A stretch of 38,764 nt of DNA from JBBREP01 sp038202885 (lineage in GTDB: Bacteria > Actinomycetota > Acidimicrobiia > IMCC26256 > PALSA-610): assembly GCA_038202885.1 (NCBI GenBank), contig JBBREP010000024.1:1-38764 (forward strand), in the 5' to 3' direction. The notes under the pieces were generated by a model. That model saw nothing but the letters and a program-made list of their open reading frames with translations. It was not told the DNA's origin and made no database searches. Positions within the stretch are counted from its first letter, which is position 1. The number at the start of each line of letters is the position of its first letter. A program made the translations under genes and the position numbers. Below, one piece after another: positions 32,328-38,764 of the stretch.

Positions 32328-33095
32328 TTATTTGGGCGGGAAGCGGACGGCGCCGTCGATGCGGATGACCTCGCCGTTGAGGTAGCCGTTCTCGACGATC
32401 TGTTGCACGAGTTGCGCGAACTCGTCGGGATCGCCCATGCGCGTGGGGAAGGGCACGATCGAGGAGAGCGCGGCCTTCATGTCGTCGCCCGCGACCCCAA
32501 AGATCGGCGTCTCGAAGCTGCCGGGCGCGATCGCCATCACGCGGATACCGACCACGCCGAGGTCACGCGCCATCGGCAATGTCATCCCGACGACGCCACC
32601 TTTGCTGGCCGAGTACGCGACCTGGCCGATCTGGCCGTCGAACGCGGCGATCGACGCCGTATTTACGATCACGCCGCGTTCACCACCGGCGTTCGGTTCG
32701 TTCTTGCTCATGGCCGACGCCGAAAGGCGAGCGACGTTGAACGTGCCGATCAGGTTCAGCTTGATGACCCACTCGAACACGCTCAGCTGGTGCGGGCTGC
32801 CGTCACGGTTGATCGTGCGTCCGGCCATGCCGCTGCCCGCGCAGTTGACGTTGATCCGCAACGGTCCGAGCTCGGCCGCGGCGGTGACCGCGGCTTGCAC
32901 CGACTCCTCGGATGTCACGTCGGTCTCGCAGAACAGCGCTTTGGGGCCGAGTTCGCTCGCGATCGCGGTACCCCGTTCGGCGTTCTTGTCGACGAGCACG
33001 ACGCTCGCACCGCCGGCGTGGAGCCGGCGTGCCGTCGCCTCACCGAGCCCCGAAGCCCCGCCCGTTACCAACGCCACTGCACCGTTCAGATCCAT
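32328..33095 (-). CDS. SDR, 3-hydroxyacyl-CoA dehydrogenase type 2 (HSD10)-like
   Basis: This 255-residue SDR starts at ATG 33095 (MDLNGAVALVTGGASGLGEAT). The acidic end of the second strand (VVLVDKN) indicates NAD. Other motifs are NVNCAGSGMAGRTI, VNTASIAAFDGQIGQVAYSASK (catalytic Ser, Tyr, Lys) and the conserved IAPGSFETPIF. The overall pattern, including the long loop before the Ser strand, is that of HSD10/3-hydroxyacyl-CoA dehydrogenase type 2, which oxidises 3-hydroxyacyl-CoAs (including 2-methyl-branched ones) and some hydroxysteroids. That would complete the beta-oxidation steps encoded here. Upstream codons in the same frame lie in hairpin repeats and are not part of the gene. Confidence 0.9.
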   Translation of the reverse strand: MDLNGAVALVTGGASGLGEATARRLHAGGASVVLVDKNAERGTAIASELGPKALFCETDVTSEESVQAAVTAAAELGPLRINVNCAGSGMAGRTINRDGSPHQLSVFEWVIKLNLIGTFNVARLSASAMSKNEPNAGGERGVIVNTASIAAFDGQIGQVAYSASKGGVVGMTLPMARDLGVVGIRVMAIAPGSFETPIFGVAGDDMKAALSSIVPFPTRMGDPDEFAQLVQQIVENGYLNGEVIRIDGAVRFPPK

Positions 33096-33107
33096 GGCCG
33101 CAACGTA
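33096..33107 (-). promoter_or_regulatory. Candidate leaderless promoter -10 box
   Basis: On the minus strand TACGTT (33107-33102) lies 6 bases before the ATG at 33095. Confidence 0.45.
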
Positions 33108-33144
33108 GTGAGGCCGAGCGGGCGCAGTCGAACTCCGGACCTCG

Positions 33145-33193
33145 CCGTGGTCCCACAAACAGGGCGCAATTGTGCGTTCTGGTGGGACCACGG
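33145..33193. repeat. Intergenic hairpin repeat, family B copy 1
   Basis: CCGTGGTCCCAC (33145-33156) pairs exactly with GTGGGACCACGG (33182-33193). After an AAA bulge a second 9 bp stem forms, with two G/T pairs, ending in CGCA-ATTG-TGCG. The whole unit is a 49-base, nearly fully paired hairpin. Confidence 0.85.
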
Positions 33194-33220
33194 GAGGCCG
33201 CGAGCGTTGCCGTCGCGCGG

Positions 33221-33267
33221 CGTGGTCCCACAAAGAAGGCGCAATTGTGCGTTCTGGTGGGACCACG
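33221..33267. repeat. Intergenic hairpin repeat, family B copy 2
   Basis: CGTGGTCCCAC (33221-33231) and GTGGGACCACG (33257-33267) flank the same CGCA-ATTG-TGCG core in the same orientation as copy 1, 75 bases further on. Differences are limited to a few bases beside the bulge (GAAGG for CAGGG). Both copies lie in the divergent gap between the HSD10-like and MaoC genes. Confidence 0.85.
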
Positions 33268-33296
33268 GGGCCGTCGTGACGCGGTTCGTGCCCTAC

Positions 33297-33310
33297 TACG
33301 CTGCGCGGCC
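33297..33310 (+). promoter_or_regulatory. Candidate leaderless promoter -10 box
   Basis: TACGCT (33297-33302) lies 8 bases before the ATG at 33311. Confidence 0.4.
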
Positions 33311-33769
33311 ATGGCAGTGACTTCGTTTGATGGTCCCAAAGCGCTCATCGAGGGCGTCGGCACGGTGATGGGACCGACCGACTGGCTCGAGATCAGCCAG
33401 GAGCGCGTCAATCAGTTCGCCGAGGCCACCAACGATCAGCAGTGGATTCACGTCGACGAGGCGCGCGCCAAGGACGGGCCCTTCGGCGGCACGATCGCGC
33501 ACGGCTATCTCACCATGAGCCTCTGCGCGTCGTTCCTCGCCCAACTCGCGCATGTGAGCGACATCACGATGGGCATCAACTACGGCATCAACAAGGCCCG
33601 ATTCATCACGCCGGTGCGCGTGGGTTCTCGGATCCGCGCCATCGGTGAGCTCGTCGAAGCCACCGAGGTCACCGGCGGTGTGCAAGCCGTCGTGCGCCTC
33701 ACCATCGAGATCGACGGTGAGGCCAAGCCGGCCGCCGTGATCGACACGGTCAGCCGCTACCTGGCCTAG
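33311..33769 (+). CDS. MaoC-family (R)-specific enoyl-CoA hydratase
   Basis: This 152-residue single hot-dog domain starts at ATG 33311. The hydratase motif is clear: FAEATNDQQWIHVDEARA with Asp42 and His47, five residues apart as in characterised (R)-hydratases, followed by GTIAHGYLTMSL. It adds water to a 2-enoyl-CoA to give the (R)-3-hydroxy product, probably as a dimer. NodN-like relatives are equally similar. It is separated from the divergent HSD10-like SDR by the two hairpin repeats and followed by a topoisomerase gene with its own apparent promoter. Confidence 0.9.
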   Translation: MAVTSFDGPKALIEGVGTVMGPTDWLEISQERVNQFAEATNDQQWIHVDEARAKDGPFGGTIAHGYLTMSLCASFLAQLAHVSDITMGINYGINKARFITPVRVGSRIRAIGELVEATEVTGGVQAVVRLTIEIDGEAKPAAVIDTVSRYLA

Positions 33770-33825
33770 TGCGCCGAGTGCGCCTTGTGCGCTGGCCCGT
33801 CCCCGACGCCGTCGCAACCGTCTCG

Positions 33826-33838
33826 TAATCTCGCCCGT
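33826..33838 (+). promoter_or_regulatory. Candidate leaderless promoter -10 box
   Basis: TAATCT (33826-33831) lies 7 bases before the ATG at 33839. It is among the best -10 matches in the window; no -35 is evident. Confidence 0.5.
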
Positions 33839-35797
33839 ATGGCGACGGGCAAGGGGAGCAATCCCGACGGGTACAACGCCGAGCACATCCAGGTGCTCGA
33901 GGGGCTCGACCCCGTGCGCAAGCGGCCCGGTATGTACATCGGCTCCACTGGGAGTCTGGGCCTGCACCATCTCGTGTGGGAGGTCGTCGACAACGCGGTC
34001 GACGAAGCCATGGCCGGCTACGCGACCCGCGTCGAGGTCACGCTCCTCGCCGACGGCGGGTGCCGGGTCAACGACAACGGCCGCGGTATCCCGGTGGATG
34101 AGCACCCGCAATACAAAGGGAAGTCGGCGGCCGAGCTGGTCCTCACGACGTTGCACGCCGGTGGCAAGTTCGGCGGCGGCGGCTACAAGGTGAGCGGTGG
34201 CCTGCACGGCGTCGGCGTGAGCGTGGTGAACGCGCTGTCGAGCAGACTCGATCTCGAGGTGCGACGCGAAGGCAACGTGTACCGCCAGAGCTACGCCGCG
34301 GTGCGCAAGGGCGCGAACGTGCAGCCGGGAGTACCGCAGGGCCCGCTGAAGATGGCGGGCAAGGCCGGGCGCGCGGGGAATGGCACCACCGTCACGTTCT
34401 GGCCCGACCCGACGGTGTTCGAGGAGACCGAGTTCCGCGCGGCCACAGTGCTCGAGCGGCTCCAGGTGATGGCGTTTCTCAACCGCGGTCTGGTGATCGG
34501 CTTCACCGACGAGCGGCCCGACCATCGCCACGAGCAGACGTTCTGCTTCGACGGCGGAATCTCGGACTTCGTCCGCCACCTCAACACGAGTAAAGAACCG
34601 TTGTTCAAAGACGTCGGCTACTTCAGCGCCTCCGAGCCCGAGGGCGACGTCGAGGTTGCGTGGCAGTGGAACACCGGCTTCAACGAAGGTCTGCACACGT
34701 TCGCGAACGGCATCTCCACCACCGAAGGCGGCATGCACGCCGAAGGATTCAAGCGCGCCCTCACGAACGCGATCAACAAGTACGCCAAAGACCGCAGTCT
34801 CACGAAGGCCAAAGACGCGTCGCTCCAGGGTGACGATGTGCGCGAAGGCCTCACTGCGATCGTGTCGGTGCGACTCGGCGAACCGCAGTTCGAGGGCCAG
34901 ACGAAGTCGAAGCTGGGCAACACCGAGATCCGTTCGATGGTGGAGCGGATCACGAACGAACGCTTCGGTCGTTGGCTCGAAGAACATCCGAGTCCAGCCA
35001 AGGCGATCGTGGGCAAGGCCTCGACGGCGGCGCGGGCACGCACCGCAGCCAAGGCGGCCCGCGAACTCACGCGGCGCAAGAGTGCGCTCGAAGGCGTGGG
35101 GATGCCCGACAAGTTGGCCGACTGTTCGAAGCGTTCGGCCGAGGGCACCGAGTTGTTCATCGTCGAGGGCAACTCGGCCGGCGGCTCCGCGCGCGACGCG
35201 CGTGACCCGGCCACACAGGCGATCCTGCCGCTGCGGGGCAAGGTGCTCAACGTCGAGCGCGCGAGCCTCGACAAGATCCTCGCCAACACGGAGATCCAGG
35301 CCCTGGTCGCTGCGATCGGCGGTGGCATCGGCAACGACTTCGATCTCGAGAAGGTGCGCTACGAACGCATCGTGATCCTCAGCGACGCCGACGTCGACGG
35401 CGGCCACATCCGCACGCTGCTCATCACGTTTTTCTTCCGCCAGATGTTTCCGCTCGTCGACGCGCAGCGACTCTATGTGGCGCAACCTCCGCTGTATTCA
35501 GTCGAGATCGCGGGGAAGAAGAGCTACATCGCCGACGACGCGGCGCGGGCGCGACTCATCGATGAGCAACGCAATCGCCAACTCGTGTTCGCACGGTTCA
35601 AAGGTCTCGGCGAGATGGACTATCCCGAACTGCGCGAGACCTGCATGGACCCGGCCACGCGCACGCTCGTACAGATCGATGTCGACCAGGCGACCGTGTG
35701 CGACGACATCTTGTCGAGGCTCATGGGCGACGACGTCGAGAGCCGCCGGCAGTGGATCCAGCACAACGCCAAGGACGTGCGCTTCCTCGACATCTGA
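33839..35797 (+). CDS. gyrB: Type IIA DNA topoisomerase subunit B (GyrB/ParE)
   Basis: This 652-residue ATPase subunit starts at ATG 33839. The GHKL ATP site is intact: EVVDNAVDEA, NDNGRGIPVD and GGLHGVGVSVVNALS, with QTKSKLGN in the transducer. The Toprim domain shows EGNSAGGSA, PLRGKVLNVE and the metal Asp triad in LSDADVDGGHI, and the C-terminal tail region has RFKGLGEMDYPEL. It pairs with an A subunit to relax, supercoil or decatenate DNA. GyrB and ParE cannot be told apart safely by eye. No gyrA/parC, recF or dnaN is adjacent, so it may be a second, ParE-like copy rather than the origin-linked gyrB. A kinase gene starts 3 bases after its stop. Confidence 0.9.
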   Translation: MATGKGSNPDGYNAEHIQVLEGLDPVRKRPGMYIGSTGSLGLHHLVWEVVDNAVDEAMAGYATRVEVTLLADGGCRVNDNGRGIPVDEHPQYKGKSAAELVLTTLHAGGKFGGGGYKVSGGLHGVGVSVVNALSSRLDLEVRREGNVYRQSYAAVRKGANVQPGVPQGPLKMAGKAGRAGNGTTVTFWPDPTVFEETEFRAATVLERLQVMAFLNRGLVIGFTDERPDHRHEQTFCFDGGISDFVRHLNTSKEPLFKDVGYFSASEPEGDVEVAWQWNTGFNEGLHTFANGISTTEGGMHAEGFKRALTNAINKYAKDRSLTKAKDASLQGDDVREGLTAIVSVRLGEPQFEGQTKSKLGNTEIRSMVERITNERFGRWLEEHPSPAKAIVGKASTAARARTAAKAARELTRRKSALEGVGMPDKLADCSKRSAEGTELFIVEGNSAGGSARDARDPATQAILPLRGKVLNVERASLDKILANTEIQALVAAIGGGIGNDFDLEKVRYERIVILSDADVDGGHIRTLLITFFFRQMFPLVDAQRLYVAQPPLYSVEIAGKKSYIADDAARARLIDEQRNRQLVFARFKGLGEMDYPELRETCMDPATRTLVQIDVDQATVCDDILSRLMGDDVESRRQWIQHNAKDVRFLDI

Positions 35798-35800
35798 GGG

Positions 35801-38764
35801 ATGGCGCGCGAGACTTTCGGCGTGCGCGCAGGGTTGGCGCCTGCGCCGGGAGCGGTCGTCGGAGGATTCCGGCTCGAATCGTGGCTCGGCGGCGGTGAAG
35901 ACACGGAGGTGTGGAAGGCCGACGGCGACGGGATCCTCGTCGCCCTGAAGCTGCTGCGCGATCCCACCGAGGTCTTCGCCCGGGCCCGGTTAGCCCGGGA
36001 GGCGGCGGCGCTGCGGCGGGTGCGCCACGACCACGTGATCGGCTTGTTCGCGGTCGGCGAGGAGGACGGCGAGGCCTACCTTGCGACGCCCTTGCTCGTG
36101 GCGGGCACGCTGGCGATGCTGTTCGACGAGGGTCGCCTCGACGTGGCGACCGCGGCCGCCATCCTCGCTCCGGTCGCCGAAGCCCTGGCCGCCGCCCATG
36201 CCGTGGGCGTGGTGCACCGCGACGTGAAGCCGGCCAACGTGCTGCTGACCGACGACGGACCCGTGCTCATCGACTTCGGCGCCGCGGCGCTCGACGGCGT
36301 GACGCTCGACGGCTGGCTCGACGGGGCACCGGCGCTCGTGCTGACGGCTGCCTACGCCGCGCCCGAGACGACGGTATCGGCCGCGCTCGATGTGTGGTCA
36401 CTGGGGATCATGTTGCGCGAGGCGCTCACCGGTTCCACTGGGGCCGCGGGTGCTGATGGCAGCGCTGCCGCGGCCGCGCGCGCCCTGGATGGTGACGCTG
36501 CCGCGGCAGCGCGCGAGCTGATCGCCGCATGTTGCGCGCGTGACCCGGAGTCGCGGCCTGCCGCGGCTGATGTGGGCGCGCGACTGCGGCTGCTCGCCGG
36601 CGACGTTCCGGCGCCAGCGATCGCGGCGCCGATCGTGTTGGAGCGCCCCGAACCGAGGGTGGTAGCGGCGCCCGGAGGCACCGGCGCTGCCGCGGCAGCG
36701 CGTCGACACGGCCGCGAGATCGAGGTGGCCCAGCTCATCGACATGATCGACGCGGCCGATGCCGCCAAGGAACTGCGCGCCCTGCTCGTGAGCGCTCCCG
36801 CCGGGATGGGCAAGTCGTGGCTTTTCGACACTGCGGCCGTCCACGCCGTCGAGCAGGGTTCGACGGTCCTGCGCGCGTCGTGCACCGAGGCGGTCGGCGA
36901 CCTGCGGGTGCTGGCGTCATGGGTGCGCCGGATCGGCGACCATGCGCGCCTGGTCGAGTTGATCGGCGAGCACCAGGCCGATCTTGTGGCGCGCGTGTCG
37001 GGCGTGACATCGGGCAGTGGTGTCGAGGCCGATGCCGCCACGATCGCCGAGGCCTTCGCGGCGCTGCTCGGTGCCCTCGAGCGGCCCGTTGCAATCGTCG
37101 ACGACCTGCACCACGCCGACGCTGATCTCGTGGAATTGCTCGGCCGTTTGGCGTTCCGTGCCGGCGTCGTGGGTGCACTGTGGCTTGGGACGCGCCCTGG
37201 CGTGGTCGATCCCGACGATCTCGAGGTGCGCACGCTCTCGCTCGGCCCGCTCGCCGACGACGTGATTGTGGATCTGGCCGGTGCCGAAGCGGTGGAACTT
37301 GCCGGTGGGAATCCACTGCTAGCGCATGAGCTAGCGCTCGCGCTAGCAGCCAATATTTCGGGTCAGGTCACCCTCGGCGCCGACGTGCGGACCATGATCG
37401 GCCAACGCCTGAGTCGCCTGCGCGCCGACGCCGCCCCCGATATCTGCCTCGCCGCCGCCTGCGGCGAGGTGTTCTGGCCCGAGACGATCGGCGTCACCCG
37501 ATCGCTGCCCACGTTGTGTCGGACGGGGCTGGTGCGCCTTCGCCCCGACTCGACGATCGCGGGTTCGACCGAAGCCGAATGGACACATCCGCTGTTGCGT
37601 GAGGTCGCCTATGACCGGCTCGACGTCGACATGCGGCGCGGTGCACACGCGGCCGTCGCCCATCGCCTCGATGCGGCCGACTGCGAGGTGGAAGCGGTCG
37701 CGCACCATGCGGGTGTCGCCTTCGAGCTGGGTGCGCGCGACGAGGCTGCGTTCGTCGGCGACGTCGCATCACGAGCCGCGCGGGTGGCGCTCGACCGCTT
37801 CGCGCTGCCGAGCGCCGATCGTTGGACGGCGCTGGTGCGCGAATCCGATTCCGAGCCGGTGCCGGGTACCGCCGACACGCTCGAAGCCGAGTTGCTGTTG
37901 CGCCGAGGCGAGTTCGAACGGAGTGGCGAACTGGCCGATCGCTGGACGACGCGTCCCGACGACGTCGGCACCCACGCCCTCGCCGTGAGCGCCGAAGCTC
38001 ACCTCGCCACCGGCGAATACGACACCGCAGAACGATCCGCGGCCGCAGCCCTAGACCGAATCCCCAACAGCCGCTGGCACGACCAAATCGTCAGCACCTA
38101 CGCCGAACTCCTAAAACGCCGCGGCGACTACGACAGCGCGACTGCGCTCGCAGGCACCGCGGCCGACAGCGCGCGCGCCCGCGGCGACTACACGCTTGCC
38201 GCGCGACTCGATATCCAGAAGTCGTTGAACGCCGTGTACCTGGCGAACAGCCGGGGCGAGGGAGTGATCGCGCATATCGAGGCGACGTATAGCGCGGCGC
38301 AAGAACTCGAGGCGCTCGGCGACCACCGTGCTTACGTCGACGCTGCAACTGAGACGGCGACATCGATTGCGACCGTCGATCCCGTCAGCGGTATGGAGGT
38401 CATTGTGCAAGCGATTCAATTCGCTCGCGACCTCGGGATGAACACGCGACTGGGTGCGCTCGCCATCCATGCCGGGGAATCGGCCTTCGAACTCGGACTG
38501 CCGGACGAAGCGTTGCGCTGGATGGAACAAGCGTTGGAGTACCCGCTCGAACGTGCGACGTCGCTGTATCTAAGCGCTCTGCGCATTGCGACCGAGTTAG
38601 CTGTCGATCGCGCCAGGGCCGAAAGCCTTTCGGAACTCTTGACAATTGCGGCCGATCCCATCGCAGGGTTCTCGACGCAACTAATTGGTGTCGCTGCGCG
38701 TCTTTGGCTCGGCCGCATTGCAGATGTGTCGAGAGGTTCGATAGCTGATGCTCACGTTGCGCAC
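35801..38764 (+). CDS. Ser/Thr protein kinase fused to STAND-type ATPase (PknK-like), 3' end cut by window
   Basis: The frame from ATG 35801 stays open to the right edge (988 codons). A complete kinase domain comes first: Gly loop WLGGGEDTEVWKA, Lys50 in VALKLL, HRDVKPAN at 139-146 and DFG at 158-160. An Ala-rich linker (~220-300) follows, then an AAA-type ATPase with Walker A APAGMGKS (Lys338) and Walker B AIVDDLHHAD (Asp434/435). From about residue 600 onward helical TPR-like repeats begin (LELGLPDEALRWMEQALEYP). No transmembrane segment is seen, so it is cytosolic. The order matches mycobacterial PknK, a kinase with MalT-like ATPase and TPR parts that controls transcription. The start is 3 bases after the topoisomerase stop, with no room for a normal ribosome-binding site, implying coupling. 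Confidence 0.88.
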   Translation, partial: MARETFGVRAGLAPAPGAVVGGFRLESWLGGGEDTEVWKADGDGILVALKLLRDPTEVFARARLAREAAALRRVRHDHVIGLFAVGEEDGEAYLATPLLVAGTLAMLFDEGRLDVATAAAILAPVAEALAAAHAVGVVHRDVKPANVLLTDDGPVLIDFGAAALDGVTLDGWLDGAPALVLTAAYAAPETTVSAALDVWSLGIMLREALTGSTGAAGADGSAAAAARALDGDAAAAARELIAACCARDPESRPAAADVGARLRLLAGDVPAPAIAAPIVLERPEPRVVAAPGGTGAAAAARRHGREIEVAQLIDMIDAADAAKELRALLVSAPAGMGKSWLFDTAAVHAVEQGSTVLRASCTEAVGDLRVLASWVRRIGDHARLVELIGEHQADLVARVSGVTSGSGVEADAATIAEAFAALLGALERPVAIVDDLHHADADLVELLGRLAFRAGVVGALWLGTRPGVVDPDDLEVRTLSLGPLADDVIVDLAGAEAVELAGGNPLLAHELALALAANISGQVTLGADVRTMIGQRLSRLRADAAPDICLAAACGEVFWPETIGVTRSLPTLCRTGLVRLRPDSTIAGSTEAEWTHPLLREVAYDRLDVDMRRGAHAAVAHRLDAADCEVEAVAHHAGVAFELGARDEAAFVGDVASRAARVALDRFALPSADRWTALVRESDSEPVPGTADTLEAELLLRRGEFERSGELADRWTTRPDDVGTHALAVSAEAHLATGEYDTAERSAAAALDRIPNSRWHDQIVSTYAELLKRRGDYDSATALAGTAADSARARGDYTLAARLDIQKSLNAVYLANSRGEGVIAHIEATYSAAQELEALGDHRAYVDAATETATSIATVDPVSGMEVIVQAIQFARDLGMNTRLGALAIHAGESAFELGLPDEALRWMEQALEYPLERATSLYLSALRIATELAVDRARAESLSELLTIAADPIAGFSTQLIGVAARLWLGRIADVSRGSIADAHVAH
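36473..36700 (+). repeat. Palindromic repeats coding Ala-rich segments in the kinase linker
   Basis: The perfect 16-base palindrome CGCTGCCGCGGCAGCG occurs at 36496-36511 and 36685-36700, with a degenerate copy at 36473-36488. All are read in the same frame as AAAAR-type segments, two in the kinase C-lobe and one in the linker before the ATPase. Confidence 0.6.
37316..37349. repeat. CTAG-rich nested palindromes inside the kinase-ATPase gene
   Basis: CTGCTAGCGC (37316-37325) pairs exactly with GCGCTAGCAG (37340-37349), and between them GAGC-TAGC-GCTC forms a further palindrome. Three CTAG tetramers fall within 34 bases. The stretch codes LLAHELALALAA in the ATPase part. Confidence 0.5.

Noticed and set aside
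33100..33266. N-terminal extension of the HSD10-like SDR through the hairpin repeats (repeating VPPERTIAP-type peptide)
   Set aside because: The extension translates the palindromic DNA repeats, SDR homology begins at ATG 33095, and a -10 box lies just before that ATG.
33296..35485. Minus-strand open frame of 729 codons opposite the topoisomerase gene
   Set aside because: The plus strand holds a complete GyrB/ParE with all motifs; the antisense frame has no recognisable domain.
1..38764. tRNA, rRNA, insertion sequence or prophage genes
   Set aside because: No cloverleaf, rRNA segment, transposase, integrase or phage structural motif was recognised on either strand.

Overview
The window is a 38.8 kb piece of a very GC-rich bacterial chromosome with GTG starts, 4-base gene overlaps (GTGA/ATGA), likely leaderless promoters, an F420/FMN split-barrel protein, Thr/Pro-rich secreted lipoprotein linkers, and a gene content dominated by CoA-dependent and P450 catabolism. 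This suggests an actinobacterium, possibly of the Acidimicrobiia/Ilumatobacter kind; that placement is inferred from style and gene content, as no rRNA is present. About 33 genes (one a remnant, two cut by the window ends) cover almost everything, and no gene-free stretch exceeds 300 bases.

Layout. (1) 1-3561, minus strand: cytochrome P450, a periplasmic-binding-fold protein without a signal peptide, and an amidohydrolase cut by the left edge. (2) 3667-13378, plus strand: an SDR, then a long tightly packed set: TIM-barrel sugar isomerase, two Gfo/Idh/MocA oxidoreductases, a crotonase remnant, an intact crotonase, an SDR, an acyl-CoA dehydrogenase, two tandem crotonase paralogues with both usual glutamates replaced by histidine, and a methyltransferase. 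(3) 13435-18786: thiolase-like protein and P450 (divergent), then a methylacyl-CoA-racemase-like protein and a class III CoA-transferase (divergent). (4) 18865-23913: a split-barrel flavin/F420 protein and a 1453-residue secreted protein with Calx-beta and FN3 domains and a glycine-rich PGRS-like tail. (5) 24037-30377: YqgE, Fpg/MutM, crotonase, haloalkane dehalogenase, a lipoprotein amidase, an SDR and a second amidohydrolase. (6) 30383-33769: anchored beta-propeller, SnoaL/LEH-like protein, HSD10-like SDR and MaoC hydratase. (7) 33839-38764: type IIA topoisomerase B subunit followed at once by a Ser/Thr kinase-STAND ATPase running off the right edge.

Taken together, regions 1-3, 5 and 6 look like a dense catabolic region: oxygenation (P450s), dehalogenation, ring or side-chain hydrolysis (amidohydrolases), CoA activation or racemisation, and beta-oxidation-like steps (ACAD, crotonases, MaoC, SDRs, thiolase-like protein). 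The substrate cannot be read from the sequence.

Outside genes, the most striking features are three families of short intergenic hairpin repeats (GATGCGTCGTTT type, GTGGTCCCAC type, and GCGCC/GGCGC type), repeated -10-like hexamers 6-8 bases before start codons, and 12-14 bp tandem duplications placed exactly on stop/start junctions.
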